IMG/VR virus record: IMGVR_UViG_3300043395_001986
Location: 1 to 64,000 of that record
Source: a virus
Strand: one strand, 5' to 3'
DNA: 64,000 bases
This document shows, piece by piece, positions 8,164-16,612 of this stretch. A model generated the notes under the pieces. The model saw only the letters and a program-made list of their open reading frames with translations. It did not search any database and was not told where the DNA came from. Position 1 is the first letter of the stretch. Each line of letters opens with the position of its first letter. The position numbers and the translations under genes were made by a program.

Positions 8164-8541
8164 ATGGATATTCGTAAACTAGATAAAATGGTTGATATGT
8201 ATGTAAAGGTAGATTGGAGAAATTACTTTGATGAGGCAGCATCTCCTGCTGTACACAACTACATTAATAATAATGCAGATACAATTTATCCTTGGTTGTT
8301 TGATGTAATAAAGCATGCAATAGAAAAAAAATTAGAAGAAGTAGCAATTGTAAAATTCATTGACTCTAAAATGTATGCTACTATAAAAAAAGAAGATTAC
8401 CCTGATTTATTAGAAAAAATAATGAATCATCATATTATAAAAGAAGAATATGAAAAATGTGCAAGCATACGAGATATGATTGCAGATTTAAAAAATCCAA
8501 AAAAATTAAAAAGAAAATATACTAAAAAAACTCCAAAATAA
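8164..8541 (+). CDS. Small protein with UVR-like motif
   Basis: The segment KEEYEKCASIRDMIADLKN (about residues 97-115) matches the UVR motif pattern (E-x-F/Y-E-x-A-A/S-x-x-R-D-x-I-x-x-L) of UvrB, UvrC and ClpC/McsA proteins, where it is an interaction helix pair. The rest is unassigned and the C-terminus is very basic (KKLKRKYTKKTPK). It may bind a host repair or protease factor. The start is set by the upstream TATTTATA box at 4 nt. Confidence 0.55.
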   Translation: MDIRKLDKMVDMYVKVDWRNYFDEAASPAVHNYINNNADTIYPWLFDVIKHAIEKKLEEVAIVKFIDSKMYATIKKEDYPDLLEKIMNHHIIKEEYEKCASIRDMIADLKNPKKLKRKYTKKTPK

Positions 8542-8551
8542 ATTAAATAAT

Positions 8552-9112
8552 ATGGAAAGGTTACATACATTTAAAAATTTTCTTTCAAAAGAAGAATGTT
8601 ATTCTATTTTAGAAAAATATAAAGTAGAATTAAATTTAAAACCAGCCGAGATTCAATTCAATGGCCAAAAAGTTGTTAACGATAAAAGAAAATCATCCAT
8701 AGCCTTTATAGATAATATAAATGAAATAGATGAACGATTAAAAGATACTTTAAAAAATCTCATACAATTAAAAGGATATGAACTTACTGGATTAGGTCCG
8801 TATCAATTTACTGAATATAAAACTGGAGAATACTATGCTTGGCATACGGATTCTTCAAATGAGCCGGAATATAAAGATAGATTCTGTTCTATTGTCATTC
8901 AACTAAATGATGAATATAGTGGTGGATATTTACAATTAATAGATGAAAGTGAGGATAATATATATCAATGCGATCATGGAGTCGGTACAATGTATATATT
9001 TTATTCAAACATAAAACATAGAGTTATACCAGTAACAGAAGGAGTTAGATATTCCCTAGTTAATTGGGTTTCATTGAAAAAATTAAATGATTTCAAAAAA
9101 ACATTAATATAA
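8552..9112 (+). CDS. 2OG-Fe(II) dioxygenase
   Basis: The double-stranded beta-helix signature is complete: His98-x-Asp100 (AWHTD) and His156 (IKHRV) for iron, and Arg166 (GVRYSL) for 2-oxoglutarate. SGGYLQL fits the usual strand between them. The enzyme would hydroxylate an unknown substrate using O2 and 2-oxoglutarate. It opens a run of genes joined by TAATG/ATGA overlaps: oxygenase, sulfotransferase, halogenase, oxygenase, sulfotransferase. The protein ends in KKTLI, shared with its neighbours. Confidence 0.85.
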   Translation: MERLHTFKNFLSKEECYSILEKYKVELNLKPAEIQFNGQKVVNDKRKSSIAFIDNINEIDERLKDTLKNLIQLKGYELTGLGPYQFTEYKTGEYYAWHTDSSNEPEYKDRFCSIVIQLNDEYSGGYLQLIDESEDNIYQCDHGVGTMYIFYSNIKHRVIPVTEGVRYSLVNWVSLKKLNDFKKTLI

Positions 9113-9879
9113 TGCTTATTGATGATAAATTTATATTTGTTTCATTGCCAAGAAGAGCATCAACTTCATTTCATTATTCGTGTTTACTAAATGGATTGAA
9201 TGTAAAAAATATAGGCCCAGTTGATTGGAGTATAGCAAATTCTAAAATTGATTTTAAAAATATAAATGAATCAAATATAATGGATTATATAGCTCATGGA
9301 CATGAGAGAATTGTTGAAGAAAAAATGATATACGGAAACATATATCCAATCATTGCAATATATAGAAATAGACATGAATCATTTTATTCTTATTTTAAAC
9401 ATTTAATTTACGATTTAAACAGAGCAGGATTCACAAAAATAGCTAAACATCTTTCAGAATTACAAACAAAAGATTTATTTTTTTTTAAAACAAATGATTT
9501 AAAATCATCAACATCACGTAGTGAAGTAATAATAAATTATTTATATGATAATAAATTAATTGAAAAAAAAAGTTATAAAAAATCAAAAAATCAAATTTTA
9601 AATACGGACGAATATGTCATAAATGTGATAGATATACTACTGGCTCCTACATCTCATTGGCATAATAACGATACTGATATAATTTGGTTTGATATAAATA
9701 ATTTATCAAAATTAGAAGAATGGGTATCAAACATTACAAATAAGCCATTTAAATTAAAAAAATTAAATTCAAATAATAAAATTAAATGTAATTTAGAATT
9801 AAACGAAGAATTTATTTATTATTATAATAATGTTTATGATTACTATGATTTACCTAAAAATAAAAAAACATTAATATAA
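9112..9879 (+). CDS. PAPS sulfotransferase-like protein
   Basis: DKFIFVSLPRRASTSFHYSC near the N-terminus is a 5'-phosphosulfate-binding loop, and IIAIYRNRHESFYS is the 3'-phosphate loop. It is a clear paralogue of the 11725 protein: both have SPTSHWHN or APTSHWHN, IIWFDI and a closing D-x-PKN-x-K. It would move sulfate from PAPS to a hydroxyl on an unknown acceptor. The ATG overlaps the preceding stop (TAATG). It ends in NKKTLI. Confidence 0.75.
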   Translation: MLIDDKFIFVSLPRRASTSFHYSCLLNGLNVKNIGPVDWSIANSKIDFKNINESNIMDYIAHGHERIVEEKMIYGNIYPIIAIYRNRHESFYSYFKHLIYDLNRAGFTKIAKHLSELQTKDLFFFKTNDLKSSTSRSEVIINYLYDNKLIEKKSYKKSKNQILNTDEYVINVIDILLAPTSHWHNNDTDIIWFDINNLSKLEEWVSNITNKPFKLKKLNSNNKIKCNLELNEEFIYYYNNVYDYYDLPKNKKTLI

Positions 9880-11087
9880 TGAAAAATATTGTTATAGTAG
9901 GTGGTGGAACAGCTGGTTGGCTATCTGCATTTTTTTTAAAAAAAAATTATAAAGATTGTAATATATGTTTAATAGAAAGTTCTAAAATTGGAATATTAGG
10001 AGCAGGCGAAGGTGCAACACCAAATCTCCAATCAATGCTTATTCAAGGATTTGGGTTTAATGAGGAAGATTTTTTAAAGAAAATAAATGGAACAAAAAAA
10101 TATGGAATTAATTTTACTAATTGGAGTAGGGATTTAAATAAAAATTTTGTTCATGGGTTTGAAGAAGATGGGACTGAAAACGAAATATATTCTTATCATT
10201 TTAATGCAAGATTGTTTTCAGAATATTTAAAAAATAAAAATATAGAAAAAGGTGTTCGGCACATAGATGCAGAAATTGATAAATTTGTAAAAAAAAATAA
10301 TAAAATAAAAAAAATTATTTTAAAAAATGGAGAAGAAGTAAAAACAGATTTTGTAATAGATTGTTCCGGATTTGCAAGATTAATTATAGGAAATGAATAT
10401 AATACAAAATGGAATTCATATGAAGATGAATTATTAGTTAATTCCGCTATACCATTTTTTATAAAAGAAGAAAATAATAATATAAATCAAAAAACAACAG
10501 CAGAAGCAATAGATTGGGGCTGGATGTGGAAAATCCCACTCAAAGATAGATGGGGATGTGGCTATCTGTATAATGATAACATGATAGATGATGATTTTAT
10601 TCAAAAGGAAATTTATAGATTATATGGTGATAAAAATATACAAATCAATAAAAAAATAAAATTCAAACCGGGTTCATATGAAGATGTATGGGTAGAAAAT
10701 TGTGTAGCAATTGGATTATCTAGTGGGTTTTTAGAACCATTAGAAGCAACTTCTATAATGACAATTGTATTTCAATTAAGACAATTATCTAATAATATTT
10801 TCGATGATTCAAAAAGAAATGAATACAATTATAATGTAAAGCAATTTAATTTTCAAAATATGATGTTTATACGACATCATTATAATTGTGATAGATGTGA
10901 TACTGAATTTTGGCGAACATATAAGTCCAAAAAAATACCAAATATTTTACAAGAAATTTATGATTCATTTTATACTAAAAAAACATTATCTGATATTTTT
11001 AAAACAGAGTATTTAGCTTTTACAAAAAAACAATATATACATATATATAATAATAATTTTAGTAAAAATAAAAAAACACTAATATGA
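9879..11087 (+). CDS. Flavin-dependent (tryptophan-type) halogenase
   Basis: The FAD-binding GGGTAGW (8-14) and the family motif WxWxIP (residues 215-220, WMWKIP) are present. Candidate catalytic lysines are in NGTKKYG (Lys73/74), where PrnA has Lys79. SSGFLEPLEATSI matches the FAD/chloride region. At 402 residues it is shorter than bacterial tryptophan halogenases (about 500-540), so part of the substrate-binding domain is reduced; the substrate may be a peptide or other aromatic. Halogenase activity needs reduced FAD from a reductase not seen here. TAATG coupling on both sides. It ends in NKKTLI. Confidence 0.85.
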   Translation: MKNIVIVGGGTAGWLSAFFLKKNYKDCNICLIESSKIGILGAGEGATPNLQSMLIQGFGFNEEDFLKKINGTKKYGINFTNWSRDLNKNFVHGFEEDGTENEIYSYHFNARLFSEYLKNKNIEKGVRHIDAEIDKFVKKNNKIKKIILKNGEEVKTDFVIDCSGFARLIIGNEYNTKWNSYEDELLVNSAIPFFIKEENNNINQKTTAEAIDWGWMWKIPLKDRWGCGYLYNDNMIDDDFIQKEIYRLYGDKNIQINKKIKFKPGSYEDVWVENCVAIGLSSGFLEPLEATSIMTIVFQLRQLSNNIFDDSKRNEYNYNVKQFNFQNMMFIRHHYNCDRCDTEFWRTYKSKKIPNILQEIYDSFYTKKTLSDIFKTEYLAFTKKQYIHIYNNNFSKNKKTLI

Positions 11088-11725
11088 CTTTTCTAGAAGA
11101 AATAAAATTTAGTCCTACTTTATCAATATGGAAATCGAAATTTGATTTAACAAATAGAAATAAATTAATACAAGAATGCGAAGAACATATAAAAAACTTA
11201 CCGGACGTTTGGAATGATGGATATGGTTACTATATGAATGATAGTTTAAAATATAAAGGATATGTTGATATACCAATAGAAAAAGAACTAGATTCAATTA
11301 TGTTGACAGCAATTAATGAATGTATTGAGATATACTCTGAAAAATTTAATGAAATTAAAGCAGATATATGGATAAATGTTGTTAGAGCAAAAAATCCAAT
11401 ACAAAAAAACTATAAATCAAATGGAGGTTTAATTTTTCATAATCATGTTGATTTAAATATTAAAAATAAATTAACACCACCATTATATACTTTTGTTTGT
11501 TATATACAAATGCCAGATAATCTAACCAATGATGATGGTGTATTATTTATGGAAGATGTTGATAAATCAGTTTTTTCAATATTACCAAAAGATGGTGATA
11601 TATTGATTATGAAAGGTGATTTACCGCATGTTCCAAACTATGCACCAAATTCTACAAAAGATAGAATTGTATTAGCAGGTAGTGTTAGAATGGATTTTTC
11701 TAAATTAAATAAAAGTTTAATATAA
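11084..11725 (+). CDS. 2OG-Fe(II) dioxygenase
   Basis: The iron ligands are His121-x-Asp123 (NHVDL) and His182 (LPHVPN), and Arg194 (KDRIVL) would bind 2-oxoglutarate. The layout, with a long N-terminal lead and G-D-I-L-I-M-x-G-D-L-P-H, matches the putative 2OG-Fe(II) oxygenase group often found in marine phages. The ATGA overlap with the halogenase suggests a common substrate or assembly. It ends in LNKSLI. Confidence 0.8.
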   Translation: MTFLEEIKFSPTLSIWKSKFDLTNRNKLIQECEEHIKNLPDVWNDGYGYYMNDSLKYKGYVDIPIEKELDSIMLTAINECIEIYSEKFNEIKADIWINVVRAKNPIQKNYKSNGGLIFHNHVDLNIKNKLTPPLYTFVCYIQMPDNLTNDDGVLFMEDVDKSVFSILPKDGDILIMKGDLPHVPNYAPNSTKDRIVLAGSVRMDFSKLNKSLI

Positions 11726-12450
11726 TGTTAGTAGAAAATAAATTTATATACCTTAATTTACCAAGATGCGCATCTACATCATTTCATATAGCATGCCTTA
11801 AATACGAATTGGATATTAAATATTATGATGATATTATTCATACATTAAATCCACCAAAATTAAATAAAAATGATAACAATGAAATAATAGCTGATAATTT
11901 ATCACATACACATGAAAAGTTAATTAATTTGCAAAAAAAATTTGGTTATGATTTACCTGTTATTGCTGTAAAAAGGAATTCATATGAAAGGTATATATCA
12001 TTATGGAAACATATAATAGATGAACTTTATAGAATAGGTGAATTTGAAACTTTTAATATATTTAAGTCTTTAAATGTTGATGAATTATTATCATATACAG
12101 AAATTGATATATCATCAAATGAGAAAAAATATGAGTTTATAAAAAAATTCTTTAAAAGATACAACATTCCCAGAACCGATGCATATGTAACCGCAATGAT
12201 ATATATGATTATGAGTCCAACTTCACATTGGCATAATCATAATAAATCAATTATATGGTTTGATATACAAAATATAAAAGAATTAGAAAATTGGGTATCT
12301 GAAAAATTAAGTTTTGATTTTAAATTGGAAAAAACAAATTCAAGTCAACACTTTGAATGTAATATAATAAATGATGAATATTTTAAAAAAAAGTATGATT
12401 CTATATATAAAAATTATGATAACCCAAAAAATATTAAATCGTTAATATAA
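11725..12450 (+). CDS. PAPS sulfotransferase-like protein, paralogue of the 9112 gene
   Basis: NKFIYLNLPRCASTSFHIAC is the phosphosulfate loop and VIAVKRNSYERYISLW the 3'-phosphate loop. Similarity to the 9112 protein runs end to end, so oxygenase-plus-sulfotransferase appears duplicated on the two sides of the halogenase. The acceptor is unknown. It ends in NIKSLI. Confidence 0.75.
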   Translation: MLVENKFIYLNLPRCASTSFHIACLKYELDIKYYDDIIHTLNPPKLNKNDNNEIIADNLSHTHEKLINLQKKFGYDLPVIAVKRNSYERYISLWKHIIDELYRIGEFETFNIFKSLNVDELLSYTEIDISSNEKKYEFIKKFFKRYNIPRTDAYVTAMIYMIMSPTSHWHNHNKSIIWFDIQNIKELENWVSEKLSFDFKLEKTNSSQHFECNIINDEYFKKKYDSIYKNYDNPKNIKSLI

Positions 12451-12451
12451 T

Positions 12452-12739
12452 ATGATAAATTTTAAAGAAATATTTATTGCTTGGAAAACATCATTTAATC
12501 CAAGCGAATCGGAATCAAAAATTGCAAAAGATAGATTAGAAATTTGTATAAGTTGTGAATATAAAAAAGAAGTTTTTGAAAAAAAAGAATGGTCGGCAAT
12601 ATGTGGTAAATGTGGATGTCCATTAATGAAAAAAGTATTTTCAAAAGAAATTAACCCATGTCCAATGGGATATTGGATGGAATCGGATAATAAAAATGGA
12701 TTAACTATTCAAACAAAAAATAAAAAATCGTTTTTATAA
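12452..12739 (+). CDS. Small six-cysteine protein (zinc-ribbon or rubredoxin-like)
   Basis: Cysteines at 32, 35, 51, 54, 56 and 70 form CxxC...CxxCxC...CP, a metal-binding layout. The pattern of C-G-K-C-G-C-P-L followed by N-P-C-P-x-G-x-W recalls a short protein family widespread in T4-like phages of aquatic bacteria. It starts 2 nt after the sulfotransferase stop and ends in NKKSFL, a variant of the neighbours' tail. It may be an electron carrier for the halogenase or radical-SAM enzyme, but this is only suggested by position. Confidence 0.65.
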   Translation: MINFKEIFIAWKTSFNPSESESKIAKDRLEICISCEYKKEVFEKKEWSAICGKCGCPLMKKVFSKEINPCPMGYWMESDNKNGLTIQTKNKKSFL

Positions 12740-12747
12740 ACTTAACA

Positions 12748-12755
12748 TATTTATA
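12748..12755 (+). promoter_or_regulatory. TATTTATA box, candidate late promoter
   Basis: An exact TATTTATA lies 18 nt before the ATG at 12774. It would give the Hint-like gene a transcript separate from the upstream enzyme run. Confidence 0.45.
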
Positions 12756-12773
12756 AATGTAAATAAAAAAATT

Positions 12774-14267
12774 ATGAAAGGTACAATAATAGGAAGTGAT
12801 TTATTACAAAAAGAAGATTCGGTAAAAGTCATTGAAATAAATACAAATACAACCATTTACAATGATGGTGCTGAATTTTTAGACTATACGGCACTATTTT
12901 CGGTTTTGGTAGCAAATAATATAAATGAATTACATTTTATATACACAGCTGGAAATAGTTATCTACCAACCAATGCAGCATCATTTGTATTTGAAGATAA
13001 ATTAAAAGAAAAATGTTTAGAACACAATATAGAATATTATCCTTATATAGTTCCTGCTAATTCAATTACAATACCATATGTTGAAGATGCATCAAATAAA
13101 TTTATTTTAAGACAAGCATTTGATACTACCGCATTAGTTGATGAAACATATTGTGCAGATAAATTTGAATTTTTAAATTTAATGAGTGGTTCAAATTATA
13201 TACCAAATACATTTTTTAATGATTCCGATTTAGGATTTGATACAATAAATTCTATAAATTTAGAAAATCCAAATGAACCAAATTATATTATAAAATCTAA
13301 AAGTCCAAGATACGATTCAAAAAACTATCCTGCAATATACGGAATAGAAACAGAAAATGAACTAATTGATTTAAAAAATTCTCTTCCTTCTGACCATTTA
13401 ATTCAAGAATTTATTTATGATGATTTAAATATTATAGATGGTAAATGGGCTGTTATAAGAAGTATTGATATTATATATGGAAACGAATTAGATGTTATTA
13501 ATATGGGAGGATATACCCATTCTACCAGAATACCTTTAAGTTTTGCATCAAATGAATTTGTAGAAGGTACTAAAAAATATAATCAAAAGACAAGATACAA
13601 ATATATTAATAAACAATTAGGAAATTTTGCAACAATAGATTATCACGTAGATAGTGATACAATGATATTAGATTATACAGGTTCGTTAGTAGATGTTGAT
13701 ACTATTCAATTGGGAACATTTGTAAAATCAGTAGATTTCACAGATTTAAGTGGTAGTTCAATACAACATAACATATCTGATATTACAACGTTTGGCTGGG
13801 ATGGTACTTTAGAAAAAACAATTGAAACATTAACGGATATAACATCATCATTGGTTGGATTATCTTCTGCTTCTGTTGATACTATTTTTGTAAAAATAAC
13901 ATTAGAAAATGGATTAAATTGGGATGATTCACCATCTGCAACTTACTATATTGAAGAGTCTGGCTCATTATCAACAAGATGGGAAAAGATTAATAATATG
14001 TATATTGGTGATAAATTGATTGTAAAAAACAATACCACAAATCAATTAGAAACGATAGAAATAACTAATTTAGAAATGGTATATGCACAGAAAACAATAT
14101 ATGATTTAGACTTTGAAGATTCTGATTTGTTTTTAGTTGATATTGGAGATGGATTATTTGGTATAATGCACAACAGCTGTTGGTGTTGTGGTAACCCATG
14201 CGGACACTGGTGTTGTTCACAATATTGCCCAATCTGCTACCAAAACTTACCTCCCGGATGTAAATAA
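12774..14267 (+). CDS. ATP-grasp-like/Hint-like fusion with Cys-rich C-terminal tail
   Basis: The N-terminal half (about 1-290) resembles an ATP-grasp protein: an alpha/beta lead, then NYIIKSKSPRYDSKNYPAIY as a possible ATP-binding lysine strand, and HLIQEFIYDD. About residues 330-467 resemble the C-terminal part of a Hint/intein domain: RWEKINNMYIGDKLIV, then IYDLDFEDSDLFLV and GIMHNSC. His466-Asn467-Ser468 is the classic intein C-terminal junction. The last 30 residues (468-497) hold nine cysteines. No block-A Cys or TxxH block is visible, so full splicing is unlikely; Asn cyclisation could release the tail. Neighbours are radical-SAM and oxygenase genes. Confidence 0.6.
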   Translation: MKGTIIGSDLLQKEDSVKVIEINTNTTIYNDGAEFLDYTALFSVLVANNINELHFIYTAGNSYLPTNAASFVFEDKLKEKCLEHNIEYYPYIVPANSITIPYVEDASNKFILRQAFDTTALVDETYCADKFEFLNLMSGSNYIPNTFFNDSDLGFDTINSINLENPNEPNYIIKSKSPRYDSKNYPAIYGIETENELIDLKNSLPSDHLIQEFIYDDLNIIDGKWAVIRSIDIIYGNELDVINMGGYTHSTRIPLSFASNEFVEGTKKYNQKTRYKYINKQLGNFATIDYHVDSDTMILDYTGSLVDVDTIQLGTFVKSVDFTDLSGSSIQHNISDITTFGWDGTLEKTIETLTDITSSLVGLSSASVDTIFVKITLENGLNWDDSPSATYYIEESGSLSTRWEKINNMYIGDKLIVKNNTTNQLETIEITNLEMVYAQKTIYDLDFEDSDLFLVDIGDGLFGIMHNSCWCCGNPCGHWCCSQYCPICYQNLPPGCK

Positions 14268-14284
14268 TTAAATTAAAAAATATT

Positions 14285-14422
14285 ATGGCAAATAAAAGAA
14301 TAGAGAGACCATCTCAAATAATCAAAGTAGATATAAAACCTATATCAAACGAATTAAAGACAAAAATAGCAACGGCATTTCAAACAATTGTATCAAAAAT
14401 TAAAGAAAAACATTTATCTTAA
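14285..14422 (+). CDS. Very small protein, 45 aa
   Basis: I read this by eye: MANKRIERPSQIIKVDIKPI, then a helical, lysine-rich end (KTKIATAFQTIVSKIKEKHLS). The start lies 17 nt after the preceding stop and the gene is followed by a possible weak promoter (TATTTTTG at 14437-14444). The function is unknown. Confidence 0.45.
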   Translation: MANKRIERPSQIIKVDIKPISNELKTKIATAFQTIVSKIKEKHLS

Positions 14423-14454
14423 TTTTGATAATATTGTATTTTTGATAAATTGTT

Positions 14455-15003
14455 ATGTTAACCAACTTTTCACACACTGCTCTTTTTACTTCCGATGAAA
14501 TAAACAAAATATTAAATCATATGGGAGAAACATCGGATACACTATATCCGGTTTATATGGATGGGAATTGGAATGATATTGGTTGTAAAATGCAAAGTAG
14601 CGATTTGGAATGGAATGATGAGATTAATTGGTTTTTTATAAAATTATCAAAATGGATTGATAGTTTACAATTAGGTATAAAATTAGTAAATCCCCCACAT
14701 GCTGTATTTAGAAAGTATGTAGTTGGGGATTTTTTTATTAAACATATAGACCAACCTCCCAACCCAAAACCAATAAGATATATGTCGGTTTGTATTCAAC
14801 TTTCAAACGAATCGGAATATGAAGGTGGAAATGTATATGTTTATGCAAAAAATAATAAACAATTAATACCAAAAACAATAGGATATACTTACGCATTTGG
14901 AATAAAAGTTCCACATGAAGTAACACCGATTACAAACGGAATACGAAAATCGCTGACTATATTTGTAAGTGAAAATCATATTAAAAGAACTAATTTATTA
15001 TAG
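14455..15003 (+). CDS. 2OG-Fe(II) dioxygenase
   Basis: His97-x-Asp99 (IKHIDQ), His154 (VPHEV) and Arg164 (GIRKSL) form the complete iron/2-oxoglutarate site, with YEGGNVYVY between. It directly abuts the radical-SAM gene (stop TAG, then ATG) and ends in KRTNLL, a looser form of the shared tail. The substrate is unknown; position suggests it acts in the same pathway as the radical-SAM protein. Confidence 0.8.
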   Translation: MLTNFSHTALFTSDEINKILNHMGETSDTLYPVYMDGNWNDIGCKMQSSDLEWNDEINWFFIKLSKWIDSLQLGIKLVNPPHAVFRKYVVGDFFIKHIDQPPNPKPIRYMSVCIQLSNESEYEGGNVYVYAKNNKQLIPKTIGYTYAFGIKVPHEVTPITNGIRKSLTIFVSENHIKRTNLL

Positions 15004-16077
15004 ATGTCATTTGATTTAAAAGATTATATTTGCACAATTCCTTTTAAAAGATTAGAAATACACCCAGAAGCGTATGCATTATGTTGTCCTGAATGGTTAA
15101 AAAAACGTTTACCAAAAGGAATTGATAAACTGCCGGATGTATGGAATTCCGAGGAATCTACTGAAATAAGGAAATCAATAGTAGATGGTAGTTATAAATA
15201 CTGCAGTCACATTACGTGTCCACATTTAAGCGAATTAAAAAATTTAAAAAATAAAAATGTATCACCTATAAAACATAGAAAGGAATTAGATGATGATTTT
15301 TGGGATGTATATGATGAAGTAACTGGTAGAATGAAAATAGGCCCAAGAACTATTCACATGAGTTTTGACCTAACATGTAATTATAAATGTCCATCTTGTA
15401 GGGTTGAAATGTTTGTAGAAAATTCAGAAGGTATAAAAAGAATCAATACTACAATTGAGGAAATGGAAAAATTATTTGCAAAAGATTTAGAATTAATATA
15501 CACCATAGGTAGTGGTGACCCATTTGCATCGGTTGCATTTAGAAACTATTTAAGAAATTTTGACCCTAAAAAATATCCAAAATTAAAAACTATAATGTTG
15601 CACACAAATGCTTCTCTTTGGAATAAAAAAATGTGGGATAGTATGCCAAACATACACAAATATGTAACAACTTGTGAAATATCAATTGATGCGGGTACAA
15701 AACATACATACGAAAATGTAACAAGATTAGGTGGTAATTGGGAAAATCTAATGGATAATTTAAATTTTATATCAACAATACCTAATTTAAAAGTTATTAG
15801 AACATCCTTTGTTGTACAACAGGCAAATTATACAGAAATGGAAATATTTTTACAAAAAATGAGAAATATTTTTACAAAAAATGGAAAAGTATATTTTGGT
15901 AGAGTAACAAAATGGGGACACATTTCTGAATCTACTTTTAAATTTTTAGATGTTGCGAATCCTGAGCATCCTGAACATCAGCTATTTTTAAATGAATTAA
16001 AAAAGGTCTCACACAATCCATATGTATTACATAATATGTACGAATTATCTCAATCAAAAAATTTAAATTTGATATAA
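15004..16077 (+). CDS. Radical SAM protein
   Basis: Cys125-x3-Cys129-x2-Cys132 (CNYKCPSC) would bind the [4Fe-4S] cluster and SAM. GSGDPFAS follows where the SAM-binding GGEP motif normally lies. The N-terminal 60 residues hold further cysteines (CTIPF, ALCCPEW, YKYCSHITCPH), placing a SPASM-like accessory region before rather than after the core. Such proteins modify peptides or small molecules by radical chemistry. It lies between two oxygenases and near the Cys-rich Hint-like protein. It ends in SKNLNLI. Confidence 0.8.
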   Translation: MSFDLKDYICTIPFKRLEIHPEAYALCCPEWLKKRLPKGIDKLPDVWNSEESTEIRKSIVDGSYKYCSHITCPHLSELKNLKNKNVSPIKHRKELDDDFWDVYDEVTGRMKIGPRTIHMSFDLTCNYKCPSCRVEMFVENSEGIKRINTTIEEMEKLFAKDLELIYTIGSGDPFASVAFRNYLRNFDPKKYPKLKTIMLHTNASLWNKKMWDSMPNIHKYVTTCEISIDAGTKHTYENVTRLGGNWENLMDNLNFISTIPNLKVIRTSFVVQQANYTEMEIFLQKMRNIFTKNGKVYFGRVTKWGHISESTFKFLDVANPEHPEHQLFLNELKKVSHNPYVLHNMYELSQSKNLNLI

Positions 16078-16078
16078 G

Positions 16079-16603
16079 ATGATATGGATAAGTGAAAATT
16101 TTAATAGACTATCGAATAGTGAATTAGAATTTCTAAAAAATAAGTGCAAGAATTTTATTTTAACAGAATCTCCAATATTATATAATAATGGTTTAACTAA
16201 AAATTATTATCATAGATATAAATTTAATGTTGATGATTTAGAATTTAAAGAAATAATTAATAAAATAACGGAACATATAAAAAAAGAAACAAATCACAAT
16301 GAGATTGAATTATGGACTATCCAAATAAATAAAATATTCGAAGGGTCTAATGAGGAAGATGAATTGCATGTAGATAGTTGTGATTTAACTTTTATATTGT
16401 ATCTAAATAATGAGTTTGAAGGTGGTGAGTTTGAATATATAAATCAAGATAAAAAAATTATAAAAATAAAACCAAAAGAAAATTTTTCTATAATATCAAA
16501 CGATAAATTAATACACAGAGTATTACCAGTAAGTAGTGGAGAAAGATTTAGTTTGGTTATGTTTTTTAATATAGGTAAAAAAAATAAATTAACTTTAATT
16601 TAG
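16079..16603 (+). CDS. 2OG-Fe(II) dioxygenase
   Basis: His97-x-Asp99 (LHVDS), His146 (LIHRVLP) and Arg156 (GERFSL) complete the active site, with FEGGEFEY between. It starts 1 nt after the radical-SAM stop. It ends in KNKLTLI, the shared tail. The substrate is unknown. Confidence 0.8.
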   Translation: MIWISENFNRLSNSELEFLKNKCKNFILTESPILYNNGLTKNYYHRYKFNVDDLEFKEIINKITEHIKKETNHNEIELWTIQINKIFEGSNEEDELHVDSCDLTFILYLNNEFEGGEFEYINQDKKIIKIKPKENFSIISNDKLIHRVLPVSSGERFSLVMFFNIGKKNKLTLI

Positions 16604-16612
16604 TTGTTTATT

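Noticed and set aside
12774-14267. Full self-splicing intein in the Hint-like protein
   Set aside because: The C-terminal His-Asn-Ser junction is present, but I see no N-terminal Cys/Ser block A, no TxxH block and no host-gene exteins, so splicing is not supported. Only a Hint-like C-terminal part is claimed.
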